A stretch of DNA of 64,000 bases, taken from Ashinkailepas kermadecensis. Taxonomy: Eukaryota > Arthropoda > Thecostraca > Neolepadidae. A program made the translations under genes and the position numbers. Under the pieces are notes generated by a model that was not told the origin of the DNA, ran no database searches, and saw only the letters and a list, made by a program, of their open reading frames with translations. Below, piece by piece: positions 33,390-45,640 of the stretch. The stretch lies in contig JAOTOM010005153.1 of the NCBI GenBank assembly GCA_034440615.1, forward strand, positions 496,001 to 560,000. The letters run 5' to 3'. The stretch's first letter is position 1, and every line of letters begins with the position of its first letter.

Positions 33390-33462
33390 TGAGGACTACA
33401 TCAGTGCATGAGATGGCCCACATGACGTCAACCACTGACCCCGTGTCGGACAATGTCTTTGG
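33390..33462. repeat. Remnant 84-bp unit right of the SINE
   Basis: ATCAGTGCATGAGATGGCCC and CCACTGACCCCGTGTCGGAC continue the 84-bp unit in the same orientation and register as the array interrupted at 33207. This confirms that the SINE inserted into a pre-existing array. Confidence 0.85.
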
Positions 33463-33620
33463 TGACATGTCATGGTGAGCTAATGGTACAATGCAGAGCA
33501 TAGTCCTTAACAGAAAACCGGTACTAACAGGTGAATAATCCAAACATTCGGATGATACTCCCTTCTCTTTTAGTGAGTAGATAATACCTTCCCTTTCGGT
33601 AAATGTTCTACTTTTCACCC
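33463..33620. other. Unique spacer
   Basis: Nothing supported. Confidence 0.4.
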
Positions 33621-33905
<285 letters not shown>

Positions 33906-33997
33906 CCGTCCCTTTGGCCAGCCAACACCGGACTCTGTGGACGACACCCGGACTGCATTTGAACCGCACTGCCCGACATCGCGGAGCGAGCATGTGC

Positions 33998-34005
33998 GCG
34001 TGTAC

Positions 34006-34036
<31 letters not shown>

Positions 34037-34102
34037 TGTGTGTGTGTGTGTGCGTGTGTGCGTGTGTGTGTGCGTGTGTGTGTGTGTATGTATGTGTATG
34101 TG

Positions 34103-34152
<50 letters not shown>

Positions 34153-34221
34153 TGTGTGCGTGTGTGTGTGTGGTGTGCATGTGTGTGTGTTGTTGTGTAC
34201 GTGTGTGCGTGTGTGTGTGTA

Positions 34222-34259
<38 letters not shown>

Positions 34260-34331
34260 TGTGTGTGTGTGCGTTTGTGTGCGTGGGTGTGTGTGTGTGT
34301 GTGTATGTATGTGTGTGTGTGTGTGTGTGTA

Positions 34332-34362
<31 letters not shown>

Positions 34363-34370
34363 ACACGTGT
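33998..34370. repeat. Interrupted (TG)n tract
   Basis: GT repeats with GTGC, GTAT and GTAC variants over about 370 bp. The Cys-Val / His-Thr frames are artefacts. It is separated by only about 90 bp from the preceding (CT)n tract. Confidence 0.97.
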
Positions 34371-35022
34371 GCATTGATTGCAATTGATATGTTGGCCAAG
34401 GATATCGGACAGCCGCCGCCCGCCTAGATCGTGCCGGCGCGCGACCTTGACAGGTAATCACGTCTTTCACGGTCGGCCGCAGGTGCCAAAGCGTGATCAG
34501 CTCGGCTCTGCGTCGGCGGCGACTGCGGGACGCTGCCGACTCCGGCGGCCGTGTGTGGGCTCGCCAGAGCCGGTGCTGACGTGCGGCTGCATAAACGTGA
34601 CTACAGAGCGCGCCGGGCGTCACGCTGGCGCCGGTGTGTTCCGATGATTTATCGGAGCACTTGGACACTCTTCAAGAGCGCGCTGTTTGTCGGACACGCA
34701 AGGTCTCGCCGGCTCGGCGTTGTGAGAGGATTGTGGCAGCGCCATCTCGGCCTGGCGGGGTGTGGCCGGGCGCTGTTGGCCTGGTTTTGCTGATGGGATC
34801 GACCTGTTGTCTGGGAAAGTGTCATGGAGCAGAGTGGGGAAGAAACTTGGAGCCGCCGCATCGCCGTGCCGATATGATGGTTTTCCCATGTCATGTCATG
34901 TCATGGATGAGATGAACCACGCGCATTCTAAGAGTTACCAGAATCGAGACCTCGCCATCGTATGTGCTTATTGTCGACGGGTGTCTCAGTCACGTTGACT
35001 AATATTATATTTTGTTTTGTGT
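34371..35022. other. Unique sequence, GC-rich then mixed
   Basis: Frames on both strands at 34378-34915 show no recognisable product. Confidence 0.4.
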
Positions 35023-35067
35023 TGACACGGACACTCACACTTGTTGGAAGTGTGAGTGTCCGTGTCA
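35023..35067. repeat. Perfect hairpin, 20-bp arms and 5-nt loop, at the satellite border
   Basis: The left arm TGACACGGACACTCACACTT, loop GTTGG and the exact reverse-complement right arm end in GTGTCA. That GTGTCA is also the start of the first unit of the 28-bp satellite, so the hairpin and the array share sequence. Confidence 0.95.
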
Positions 35068-36062
35068 CCTTACCAAGGCTGGTGCCAGCGTGTCACCTTA
35101 CCAAGGCTGGTGCCAGCGTGTCACCTTACCAAGGCTGGTGCCAGCGTGTCACCTTACCAAGGCTGGTGCCAGCGTGTCCCTTACCAAGGCTGGTGCCAGC
35201 GTGTCACCTTACCAGGCTGGTGCCAGCGTGTCACCTTACCAAGGCTGGTGCCAGCGTGTCACCTTACCAAGGCTGGTGCCAGCGTGTCACCTTACCAAGG
35301 CTGGTGCCAGCGTGTCACCTTACAAGGCTGGTGCCAGCGTGTCACCTTACCAAGGCTGGTGCCAGCGTGTCTACCAAGGCTGGTGCCAGCGTGTCACCTT
35401 ACCAGGCTGGTGCCAGCGTGTCACAGGCTGGTGCCAGCGTGTCACCTTACCAAGGCTGGTGCCAGCGTGTCACCTTACCAAGGCTGGTGCCAGCGTGTCA
35501 CCTTACCAAGGCTGGTGCCAGCGTGTCACCTTACCAAGGCTGGTGCCAGCGTGTCACCTTACCAAGGCTGGTGCCAGCGTGTCACCTACCAAGGCTGTGC
35601 CAGCGTGTCACCTTACCAAGGCTGGTGCCGCGTGTCACCTTACCAGGCTGGTGCCAGCGTGTCACCTACCAAGGCTGGTGCCAGCTGTCACCTTACCAAG
35701 GCTGGTGCCAGCGTGTCCCTTACCAAGGCTGGTGCCAGCGTGTCACCTTACCAAGGCTGGTGCCAGCGTGTCACCTTACCAGGCTGGTGCCGCGTGTCAC
35801 CTTACCGGCTGGTGCCGCGTGTCCCTTCCAGGCTGGTGCCGCGTGTCCTCCAAGGCTGGTGCCAGCGTGTCACCTTACCAAGGCTGGTGCCAGCGTGTCA
35901 CCTTACCAAGGCTGGTGCCAGCGTGTCACCTTACCAAGGCTGGTGCCAGCGTGTCACCTTACCAAGGCTGGTGCCAGCGTGTCACCTTACCAAGGCTGGT
36001 GCCAGCGTGTCACCTTACCAAGGCTGGTGCCAGCGTGTACCTTACCAAGGCTGGTGCCAGCG
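35062..36062. repeat. 28-bp satellite, about 36 copies
   Basis: The unit GTGTCACCTTACCAAGG-CTGGTGCCAGC is near-identical at both ends. Units at about 35330-35870 show frequent small deletions (CCAAGG to CCAGG, GCCAGC to GCCGC, missing CACCTTA). The sequence passes directly into (TA)n. Frames of TKAGASVSPY, RLVPACHL and QGWCQRVT are artefacts of a 28-bp period rotating through all three phases. Confidence 0.96.
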
Positions 36063-36085
36063 TATATATATATATATATACATGT

Positions 36086-36159
<74 letters not shown>

Positions 36160-36160
36160 C
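36063..36160. repeat. (TA)n tract fused to the end of the 28-bp satellite
   Basis: TATATA with a TACATGTATACA interruption near 36078-36090. There is no spacer between it and the last satellite unit. Confidence 0.97.
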
Positions 36161-36654
36161 GAAGCAAACGAAGCAGCACATCCCGTGCTGCCCCATCAGT
36201 TGCAGACCTAGACGATGCTGGCTACCACACCCTGAAGAGCTATAAGTCATTGTAGAATGGGAATATGCATTCAACATCTTCACCTTTTTATATTCGCATT
36301 CGCCCACGTGTTCACAGTGCCCGCCAGTTCGGTTGGCTCGCTCTCACCACATGGCACCGACCGCTGACCGGCATAGAGAGCTTGATGTTTATCGCACACG
36401 TGCCTTGAGGTGCCGCGGGACGCCTAGAAGTAAGAGGAGTGCGGGCATCCCAGATTTAGCTGATAGGTAATTGCTTGGCTGTTAATTCTGACATGTTCGG
36501 GAGTGCTCTCTGCTAGAATTTGCCATAATTTCTCATAATTCCCATAATTTCCCAAATATTCGGGTGATGATGGCATTCTTGTCTCCCGAGGTTATTGAGG
36601 TCATGTCGAACGCTGCCTGGCAGCACTTTAGCACAGGAATAGCACAGGCATTGA
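36161..36654. other. Unique sequence
   Basis: Nothing supported. A CATAATTTCTCATAATTCCC-type minirepeat lies near 36523-36550. Confidence 0.4.
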
Positions 36655-37285
36655 CACGGGAGTCACCACCGCACACCTTACCTTCACCCGGCAGCCACTA
36701 CCGCGCACCTTACCTTGACACGGCAGCCACTACAGCGCACCTGGCATTGACACGACAGCCACTACAGCGCACCTTACCTTGACACGACAGCCACTACAGC
36801 GCACCATACCCTGACACGGCAGTACTACAGGTCCTAGGCAGTCACTACGCAGTCTACTGGCTTTACCTGACACGTCGACCGTTACAGCGCATCCATCGCT
36901 GTCACGGCAGTCACTACAGCGCACCATTGGTCGCGGGCGCAGAGAAGGCAGTACTACAGCGTGAGACTCGAACCCACAACCTTTCGATTGTGACACTACA
37001 GCGCACCTACCTGACACGCCACTAGCACCACGGCAGCCACTACAGCGCACCATACCCTGACACGGCAGTCACTACAGCGCACCATACCCTGACACGGCAG
37101 TCACTACAGCGCACCATACCCTGACACGGCAGTCACTACAGCGCACCATACCCTGACACGGCAGTCACTACAGCGCACCATACCCTGACACGGCAGCCAC
37201 TACCGCGCACCTTACCCTGACACGGCAGTCACTACAGCGCACCATACCCTGACACGGCAGCCACTACAGCACACCTTACCTTGAC
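36655..37285. repeat. 32-bp satellite, about 19 copies
   Basis: The unit GCAGTCACTACAGCGCACCA-TACCCTGACACG is homogeneous to the right (37030-37260) and diverged or partly deleted in the middle (36830-37030). A SINE-head fragment is embedded at 36961-36992. Confidence 0.94.
36961..36992 (-). mobile_element. tRNA-like SINE-head fragment inside the 32-bp satellite
   Basis: The minus strand reads CAATC-GAAA-GGTTG followed by GTGGGTTCGAGTCTCAC. That is the same GAAA-capped arm and B-box as at 6943-7012. It is flanked on both sides by satellite units (AGTACTACAGC on the left, GACACTACAGCGCACC on the right). Confidence 0.7.
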
Positions 37286-38226
37286 CATGAAGCTGATGCG
37301 GCTTTGTCAATTATGCTGCGTTGGCGAAGTGTCGGAAGCTTCAGTCAACACTACCATGTTGTCCATTTGCACGAACTGACTTGTCATCCGTGATTAAATA
37401 ACGTGTCGCTCATATTTCCAGCAGCAGGGCTATTAATTGCCGCTTAAATCGCACCATCCGTTAACTGGTTTTGGGATTTACTTTTTGAACCTTTACGATT
37501 TACGCGTAATTTTCGACGTCTTCCCACAAGCAAAACGCCCAAATCACATTATATTCTGTTGAATTTCTTCCCATACACCCGTAGACATCTGGGTGCCCAA
37601 ACGAGCACCAACAGGAAAGCGGTGGCGGATTTGTCGACCAGGATGGGGGAAGAGCCGTGAATACAACTGGCTGTCCTCAGCCCCGATGCCTGACCACCAC
37701 TGCCGCGCCACTTTTTGGACGATCGTCAAGGCTTGAGTCGGTAAAAACAATCGACGCCGCGCTTTGAATATGAGCCCGCACACCAGCGAACTGAAACTGC
37801 CGGATGTGGTCGGCGCAGCGGCAGCGTCCTTCCCTCCTCGACATCCGACAAGCCGGAGACGTCGCTGAACTAAACAAGATGACCGCCTGTGTATCCACTG
37901 TGCCTCGATGTGACCTCGCATCCAATTCGAAAAACACACGAAAGAAGCGGCCGTAGTAGATGTGCTGTGCCGTCGTACACTCAGATGTTGGTGGGACATC
38001 AGGTCGCAGTAGTATTTCAGCCGGAAGGGCCAGTCAGAGGAACCACATCGCCATGGTTGGATGCTTACAGCCATGCATTTCATTGCGACGGATCGAGCTA
38101 CGAGAGCCTGGATAGTATAATCTGCCTTGCTACGGTAGCTACCATCAAGGTAGCTGGAGCATAGCAGCACGCCAACGCTACTTTATTCAGCCACCATTTG
38201 GGTGCAGCTGCCCATCCTAACTGCCG
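37286..38226 (-). other. Unique sequence with a 208-codon unrecognised frame
   Basis: A minus-strand frame at 37544-38170 encodes 208 residues of mixed composition (MLLCSSYLDGSYRSKADYTI at the start; SGIGAEDSQLYSRLFPHPGR near the end). This is the longest non-repetitive frame in the window. It has no signal peptide, membrane segment or motif I can name, and plus-strand frames at 37889-38164 overlap it. It could be a chance frame or an exon with unrecognised product. I do not assign a function. Confidence 0.2.
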
Positions 38227-39110
38227 TTGTTTTTGCTGCTGCTGAATTCACTCTGTGATAAACGTCGCAGCGGCCAACCTTCTGCCGCGCTCATTGCAGC
38301 TGCCGCCTGCATGCGCACCGCAGCGGCTGGAGCTACCGACGCCCTCCCCTCCCGCCCTCAGCAGAGCAGTGGTGACCTCAGTAGCTCCCGGTACCACTGT
38401 ACGCCGATTCCGCGGATGCCGCCGACACTCCCAGCAACGTCCTCAGCAGTTGATCCCCCCCCCGGCGATGATCCCGCCCTACGGTTACCATTACACGGCG
38501 GAGCAGTAGCCGCCGCCGCTGGCCCTCCCCCACCAACAGTGACGCCAGCAGCTGCTGACCCCACCCTACAGTTACCATTGCGCCGCAGGGCAGTGGCCGC
38601 CGCCGACGAGCCTCCCAGTCGTGACCTCAGTCGCCGACGACCCCGCCCGTCGCCTGCGGCCGCGGCGCGTCCGACACGGCGTCACGGTCAGTCGGCCTGT
38701 CGGCCGACGCGTCACGCCGGTCTCCGGTCTCCGGCCGGGGCGACGCGTGTTTGTCGGCCGGCCGGCCGGGCGGTGGCGCACAAAAACGGCGTCGGTGCGG
38801 CGACGTCGGCGGCGGCGGCGCGGGACCTTGGACGGGTGTGGCGGCCGGCCGCCGCGTGAGCCACGCATTACCGCCGCGCCGCGCCGCGCTGGCCGGCTGT
38901 GATTTACGGCACCGTCCCGGCTCGGGCGCGGTCCGCGTTGACCCTGTCAGACTCCGCGTCCTCCTGCTCCCCCGCGCCGCACCGCCAGCGCGCGGCCGCT
39001 GAGCGCAGGGTGCGGTCGCCCGGGACCCCGCCCAGATTCCGCCCAGGTTCCGCCCAGATTCTGGCCCGCATCCGAGCATCGCCGGCTGAAGCTTTTAACG
39101 ATCGGCTAAC
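38227..39110. promoter_or_regulatory. CpG-rich block, possible CpG island
   Basis: From about 38450 to 39010 the sequence is dominated by CG, GCCG and CCGGCCGG words and opens frames on both strands simultaneously. A small repeat CCAGATTCCGCCCAGGTTCCGC lies at about 39031-39060. In animals, unmethylated promoters can look like this, but no TATA, initiator or exon was identified, so the regulatory label is tentative. Confidence 0.35.
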
Positions 39111-39628
39111 CGGAGCGCGTGTAAATACACGCACGCGCACATACACGCACAGACACAAACTCGCTTTAGCTCGCGCAGCGCGGGCAATTTTCTACCATTC
39201 GCAATGTGAGTGGTCAATTTGACACGCTCTCCCACTATGTTCTGAGCAAGATGTAGAGAGATGCAGTAATTGGCACGATGAAGCTACGTCCTCGAACTTT
39301 AAAATTTACTTTAAATAATTGTCCTATCTCTTTTGGTTGACCTTCTATGTTGGGTAAACCAGGTCAATGTTGAGGTGCAGTCAGTCACCTGCCTTCGCCG
39401 TAGCTTTCTGACCCTGGTTGTAAAACAAATGTTATTTTGTACTTCGATATTGCTGATTTGCAAACCGAAGATATATACTAACAAATGTGACACTTCCAAA
39501 GGTCAAGGTCACCATCTCGTGGGGGTGATGCTCTTATTATACCTGAAAATATGTGACGGTCAGTTGAAGGTGGCAATTATCAGAACGGATGGTGCACAGG
39601 GAAAGTTAATGGGTGCTATGCTGATATG
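39111..39628. other. Unique AT-rich sequence
   Basis: It contains AAAGGTCAAGGTCACC near 39498, like the half-sites at 2.6 and 10.06 kb. No gene is supported. Confidence 0.4.
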
Positions 39629-39779
39629 CAGTGACATTTAAGATGACCTCCTCCTTGAAGTTAGAAACATATTGCCAAGTAATCCTATATTTTGGAGCCA
39701 TTAAGCTTTGACAATATTTGGCAATTCTTTGGTAATATTTGTATCTTCAAGGAGGATGTCATATTAATTAATGTCACTG
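39629..39779. mobile_element. Small foldback (MITE-like) element, about 151 bp
   Basis: The left end CAGTGACATTTAAGATGACC-TCCTCCTTGAAG is matched in inverted orientation at the right end (CTTCAAGGAGGATGTCAT, then ATTAATTAATGTCACTG), with an insertion in the right arm. Pairing continues weakly inwards (AACATATTGCCAAG against CTTTGGTAATATTTG). No coding capacity and no clear target-site duplication. The superfamily cannot be assigned. Confidence 0.6.
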
Positions 39780-42700
39780 TTGTAGTTCGCATTTCAATTA
39801 ACTGACTAGATCTTAATTTAAGACGTGCAATTTTTTAGAGGACATCAGTTTTCATTTGTATTCCGAATTGCATGCTTAATATTGATTATTAACAAGTGTA
39901 TGCGTAAGCAAACAATTTCTCTATTGAGCTTTCAGTTGACCTAGGGAACTGACTTGATGTCACAATTTGCATGACTGCATGTTTCATCTGCCTATGCACT
40001 CGTGTCTTATTTTGACTGCATCTTGTATGGTTGGTCTATTAAAAGTGCTTCAATGTACACAATGCGTCTACACCATGCAGTCTACTGCCGACCTTGCATC
40101 CGCATCACCACTATACATACGCAGATGTGGGCACATGGCTGTCCGACATGGGGCACGTAGGGGCCGTCACAGCTGTCCGAACTGGCTGTGCGCCTGCATA
40201 GCCTTCACACGCGATCGCACATGACCTGTCACCTCAGCGCTGTCACGTCACAACGAGCCAGCGCGGCCGGCTGGTGGTAGACCCCCCCCCCCCTTCCCGT
40301 CACGACGCACCCGTCATATCCATTAGCATTCAAGGTCTGAAAATGGCCCGAAACGTGTCCAGTGTAGCACCACGCCCCACGACACGCACGCGCGAATGAA
40401 AAATGCCAGCTTTGTGATCAATCGACCGGCATACTTTCAAGCAGTGAGCTATGCTGACACGGTCGGAAGTATGCAAATACGCCGCTCTGTTTTTGTTCCG
40501 GATGGCAGGTTGCACTCCTGCCGCAGCCGCGGACTTATTGCATGCTATTTCCGAACAGTATAAGTTGCAGCTCTAAAGCATGATGACGTTTGGTTGCTTT
40601 GTCTTATCTGCCTCATGCCAAAAGCAGTAAATCCTAATTTGGCCAGGGCACCCTCAAGAAGCGAGTTAGACAGACATGCGCTCTCACTTCTGCCGCTTCT
40701 ATCGATGTCTTGTTACGTGCTGATATACCGGGCACCCAATATATTCCATGGAAATAGTTTCGCAATGGGTTGGTGCCGAGTTACCTCGCAAACATCGTAT
40801 GTTTGAATGTGCAAAATCAATAGCTTTTCTAGGAAGAAATTTTAGGGATTCTAGGGGCTTGGACCACAAAACGTCGCTTGTGCTACCACAAGAGGAAATT
40901 CGATCATTTTTTTGTAAATACCAGCGATGCATAGAGAGCACAACGGTCTTTTTGTTCTTCCACGACCAACAGCCCTCTTGCAGGGAAATATACATGTGTT
41001 GTGCATGCATGTATATTTCACTGAAGTATGCAAAAGCAGTTGTTAGAACCTAAAATTACCAACAATACGTGCACTCGTGCACAAAAATCGGATAAACACA
41101 ATGAAATTATAGACAATTGCAAACCTAAGTCTTCCTTCTTGTGGTGATTCGAAGCCCATGCCTGTAGATAAAATGATCCAGCTGCTAGTATGTTGTGACG
41201 GCGATTCGCTTGAGACATCTTGAGAGGGAATCGAACGGTGCGTTGTCCAGATTTGAAGAGATGAAGGATGTGGCTCACTTCCCCCCTCCTCCCCCGACAC
41301 AGGGATCGGACAAAGCCAATCGCGCAGAGTTAAGGTTAGCAGGATTGCAGGGCTTCTAGCTGCTCAGAGGGATTTGTTACCCACGGCTAAGACTTCTTCC
41401 ATTTTCAGATAGTTGATCATGTCCCAACACGTTGCATCAGACGCCTTCCGGGCGACTGCGCTCTACAGGTCTGTCGATCAAAGGAGCCCTGAGCTGTAAC
41501 AGGAGGTATTTTTGCTGCTTTGACTCCTCCTTTGGATACGCCTTCGGTCTGAATTGACTGCATGCTATTAGAAACGTCTGTTGAAATTGTCTGGTGAAAG
41601 TTGGCATTTTGGTAATGCTTATTGCGTCATTGCAATGAAATGTCGAATCGTGTATAAGCCTCACGTTTCCAGCGCCTAAAGTCGCAGTCCTTGAATTGGT
41701 CAATTGTGTAGCGCTGTGGTGAGCCACGACCAGCTAACACCAGCCAGTCAATAAAGCATCACAAGATGGAGGCGTTCATTGCTGGCCCATCCTCAGTAAC
41801 AAACACAAATGATCGGGGTCAAAGTGGGCTGCACACCCAATTGCCTACTACAGAACGCCTCGCTCTGTACAGTGATTCAATCTCGGAAGCGTTGTGATTC
41901 GCACCATGGACGAAAGAAACGTCAATGGAACAGTTCCGTGTTGGTAGGTGTGATGGATGGCTAATTATATTGGTATTGACGGCGAAAGCGGCACTGTGAT
42001 CTGACAACCATAATTGATTTCGCTACTTGATTGCGACCCTGATGCCCCCAAGCCACACACAGCTTCCCATTAAGATAGAATAATGTGCCAATTTATGCTA
42101 AATATCTCCCTTCTATCCTGTTTTTAATTGGTTCACACATTGGTGATTGGCGCAATAGAAGTATTGACCTGGAGCGGCTTCCAAGATACTGACCGATCGC
42201 CAAATATGCTAAATATTTATATGCAATACAATTTGAACTCCACAGATTGCTGACCAACTTAACATGATCTGGAAGTACTCGAATTAACATGCGACTCCTA
42301 CGGACATGACATGGTAGAGCCGCGAAGTAGCAAACTTGCAAGGCTGAAATTCAGGAGTACACATCTCTTGAGACTGGCTGTATGCTCCGGTGATATACAA
42401 CTTCGATATTCCGATTTTCAAAGAAGATACACAGCTGCCAGTTGCCAATGTTAGCTGCTGGACCGCTGGTGCCGCTGATAAGCCTAGCTATTCTATTGCC
42501 GCTGGTGCCGCTGATAAGCCTAGCTATTCTACTCACCAACTGTTGGTCCGGCACACGGACTACCTTTGCGCCCGGTGATCCGGTACGCGTGACAACGCGC
42601 CAATCGCTAGCGAAATGAAGAGATGACCCTGGCTCTGCCCCGCCTCTTTTGGCGACCTGTCAGCAGAACAGTGCGACCGCCCTGCCGGTCACAACAACAA

Positions 42701-43319
42701 CAGCCCACATCTCGCGAAAATGCAGATAACACCGCCGTCAATTTGCCTGCGACAGAGTCAGAAGTCACGTGACCGCGCCTCACCGAAGCGCATCATTCAG
42801 GCCATCAAACAGGCGCTTCAATCAATTCCCGGCGTCCCGGTGCTGGAGCGTGAAATGGGCGTGGGGCTGGCACGTGACCTCGGCGTTATCGCAGCAGGGA
42901 GTCGCTCACAGTCGATGTTTACCGTGCAATTGACGGTGGGGTATTCAGAGAAACAGACGATCCTTTGCTACTGTTGGTTATGACCATGCGGGCGGAGTGC
43001 TTTGTTTACACAAGCCACATTTGCCACAGGTGGTTTCTGGGCTTAGTTTTGGTTGGAGCCTTTTACAGCGTTCATTTGCGGTCTTTTGTTATAGTCAGAT
43101 GGCTAGCAGTTAAACGTGTTCAAGGTTCTTACAGATAAGGGTGGTCCATCAGTCTCCGTACTGGAGTTGCCCCAGTCAAAGTCGCGGTGGAGCCAACAAG
43201 TTGGCCACGGAAAATAACTCCCTTGACTTAAAAGAAGAATTCAAATGGGATATTTATAAGACTCCTCTTGTGGCTCAACTTCGTGCCGAAAAATACAATT
43301 TGTAGAAAAGCTACTTACC
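39780..43319. other. Unique sequence with minor repeats
   Basis: No recognisable gene. Minor features: a C homopolymer at about 40281-40292; AAATGGCCCGAAACGTGTCC at about 40342, reminiscent of a PLE terminal core but isolated; and a tandem pair GCTGGTGCCGCTGATAAGCC at about 42466-42532. Frames such as 40748-41053 are mirrored on the opposite strand and unrecognised. Confidence 0.4.
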
Positions 43320-43327
43320 CTTCCATG
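43320..43327. repeat. Left target-site duplication of the hAT-like element
   Basis: CTTCCATG, repeated exactly at 51068-51075. Confidence 0.8.
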
Positions 43328-43539
43328 CAAGGGCGTCGCCACCGGGGGGCAGGGGGCAATTGCCCCCCCCCGTACTGGGCCCTCCCCCTGAAATTTGAGG
43401 AGGCCCCCATCCGCAAATGCACAGCAAAAAAGGTGAGCAAGGAGGCCGACGGGACAGAAGATCATACTGTCAATGAGGCCTCAAGACTGACGAGGCCCCC
43501 AGGAAATATAATCAGGTCTCTATAAGAGACGTAGGACAG

Positions 43540-45640
43540 AGATTGGAAGGAGGCCCCCAGGACGAAAAGGAGGCCCCATGACGAAAAGGAGGCCCCTATG
43601 ACGAAAAGGAGGCACCCATGACGAAAAGGAGGCCCCCAGGACGAAAAGGGAGGCCCCCAGGACGAAAAGGAGGCCCCAGGACGAAAAGGAGGCCCCACTA
43701 CGTAGAACAGAGGTTGGGAGGAGGCCCCCAGGACGAAAAAGGAGGCCCCCAGGACGAAAGGAATGCACCCAAGGACAAAAAGGAGGCCCCCAAAACGTAG
43801 AACAGAGATTGGGATGAGGTCCCCAGGACGAAAAGGAGGCCACCCAGGACGAAAAGGAGGGCCCTAAGACGTAGAACAGAGGCCCCTATTGCGAAAAGGA
43901 AGCCCCCAGGACGAAAAGGAGGCCCCAAGACGTAGAACAGAGATTAGAAGGAGGCCCCTAGAAAGAAAAGGAGGCCCCCAGGACGCAAAGGAGGCCCCCA
44001 AGATGTAGAACAGAGATTGGGAGGAGGCCCCCATGACGAAAAGGAGGCCCCCAGGACGAAAAGGAGGCCCCCAGAACGAAAGGGATGCACCCAAGGACAA
44101 AAAGGAGGCCCCAAGACGTAGAACAGAGATTGGGATGAGGTCCCCAGGACGAAAAGGAGGCCCCCAGGACGAAAAGGAAGGCACCCAAGAACAAAAAGGA
44201 GGCCCCCAAGACGTAGAACAGAGATTGGGATGAGGTCCCCAGGACGAAAAGGAGGCCCCCTAAGACGTAGAACAGAGATTGGGAGGTGGCCCTCATGACG
44301 AAAAGTAGGCCCCCCAAGACGAAAAGGAGGTCCCCAGGACGAAAAGGAGGCCCCCAGGACGTAAAAGAGATTGGGAGGAGGCCCCCCAGGACAAAAAGGA
44401 TGCCCCCATGACGCAAAGGAGGCCCCCAAGACGTAGAACAGAGATTGGGAGGAGGCCCCCAGGACGTAGAAAGGAGGCCCCCAGAACGAAAAGCATGCAC
44501 CAAAGGACGAAAAGGAGGTCCCCAAGACGTAGAACAGAGATTGGGATGAGGTCCCCAGGACGAAAAAGGAGGCCCCAAGACGTAGAACAGAGATTGGGAG
44601 GTGGGCCCCAGGACGAAAAGGAGGCCCCCAGGACGAAAAGGATGCCCCCAGGACGCAAAGGAGGCCCCCAAGACGTAGAACAAATATTGGGAGGAGGCCC
44701 CCCAGGACGAAAAGGAGGCCCCAAGACGTAGAACAGAGATTGGGAGGAGGCCCCCCAGGACGAAAAGGGGCCCCCAGGACGAAAGGGAGGTCCCCAGGAC
44801 GAAAAGGAAGCCCCAAGACGCAGAACAGATATTTGGAGGAGGCCCCAGGACGAACAGGGGGCACCCAGGACGAAAAGGATGCCCCCAGGACGAAAAGGAG
44901 GCCCCCAGGACGAAAAGGATGCACCCAAGGACGAAAAGGATGCTCCCAAGACGTAGAACAGGGATTGGGATGAGGTCCCCCAGGGCGAAAAGGAGGCCCC
45001 AAGACGTAGAACAGAGATTGTGAGGTGGCCCCCAGGACGAAAAGGAGGCCCCCAGGACGCAAAGAAAGCACCCAAGACGTAGAACAGAGATTGGGAGGAG
45101 GTCCCCAGGACGAAAAGGAGGCCCCTAAGACGTAGAACAGAGATTGGGAGGTGGTCCCCATGACGAAAAGGAGGCCCCCCAGGACGAAAAGGAGGCACCC
45201 AGGACGAAAAGGAGGCCCCTAAGACGTAGAACAGAGATTGTGAGGTGGCCCCCAGGACGAAAAGGAGGCCCCCAGGACGCAAAGGAAGCACCCAAGACGT
45301 AGAACAGAGATTGGGAGGAGGCCCGCAGGACTAAAAGGAGGCCCCAGGACGAAAAAGAGGCCCCCAGAACGAAAAGGATGCACCTAAGGACGAAAAGGAG
45401 GCCCCTAAGACGTAGAACAGAGATTGGGAGGTAGCCCCCAGGATGAAAAGGAGGCCCCAGGACGAAAAGAGGCCCCCAATACGAAAAGGAGGCCCTCAGG
45501 ACGGAAAGGATGCCACCGATACGGGCAAGAAGCCACCCAGGTTAGACGAAAAGGCTTCCGATGGGTGGCAGGATAGTCTTAATTTGGAAAACGAGGCCCC
45601 CAAGACGGAAGAGGATGCCCCTGCAATATAAAATTAAGAC
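43540..45640. repeat. Young part of the roughly 20-bp satellite (GGAGGCCCCCAGGACGAAAA)n
   Basis: Tandem 19-21-bp units alternate at intervals with a longer module, CAAGACGTAGAACAGAGATT-GGGAGG, giving a loose higher-order organisation. Minus-strand frames of several hundred codons (GPPFRPGGLLFVLGASFSSW, then PPPNLCSTSWG) are translations of the array and shift freely among frames, so they are not genes. Confidence 0.93.

Noticed and set aside
34962..36255. Three plus-strand frames of about 400 codons as a Cys/His-rich protein
   Set aside because: A 28-bp unit rotates through all three phases, so all three plus frames are open and encode permutations of the same peptides.
37544..38170. Named protein for the 208-codon minus frame
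   Set aside because: No motif recognised and overlapping frames on the other strand; kept only as an unrecognised frame.
40331..40376. PLE hammerhead relic (CTGAAAA, GGCCCGAAACGTGTCC)
   Set aside because: The core lacks the second conserved GA, stem II is very short, and no PLE sequence is adjacent; resemblance is probably chance.
43944..45291. Minus-strand frames of 240-405 codons as a proline/glycine-rich protein
   Set aside because: They are translations of the 20-bp satellite and overlap each other in different phases within the same stretch.
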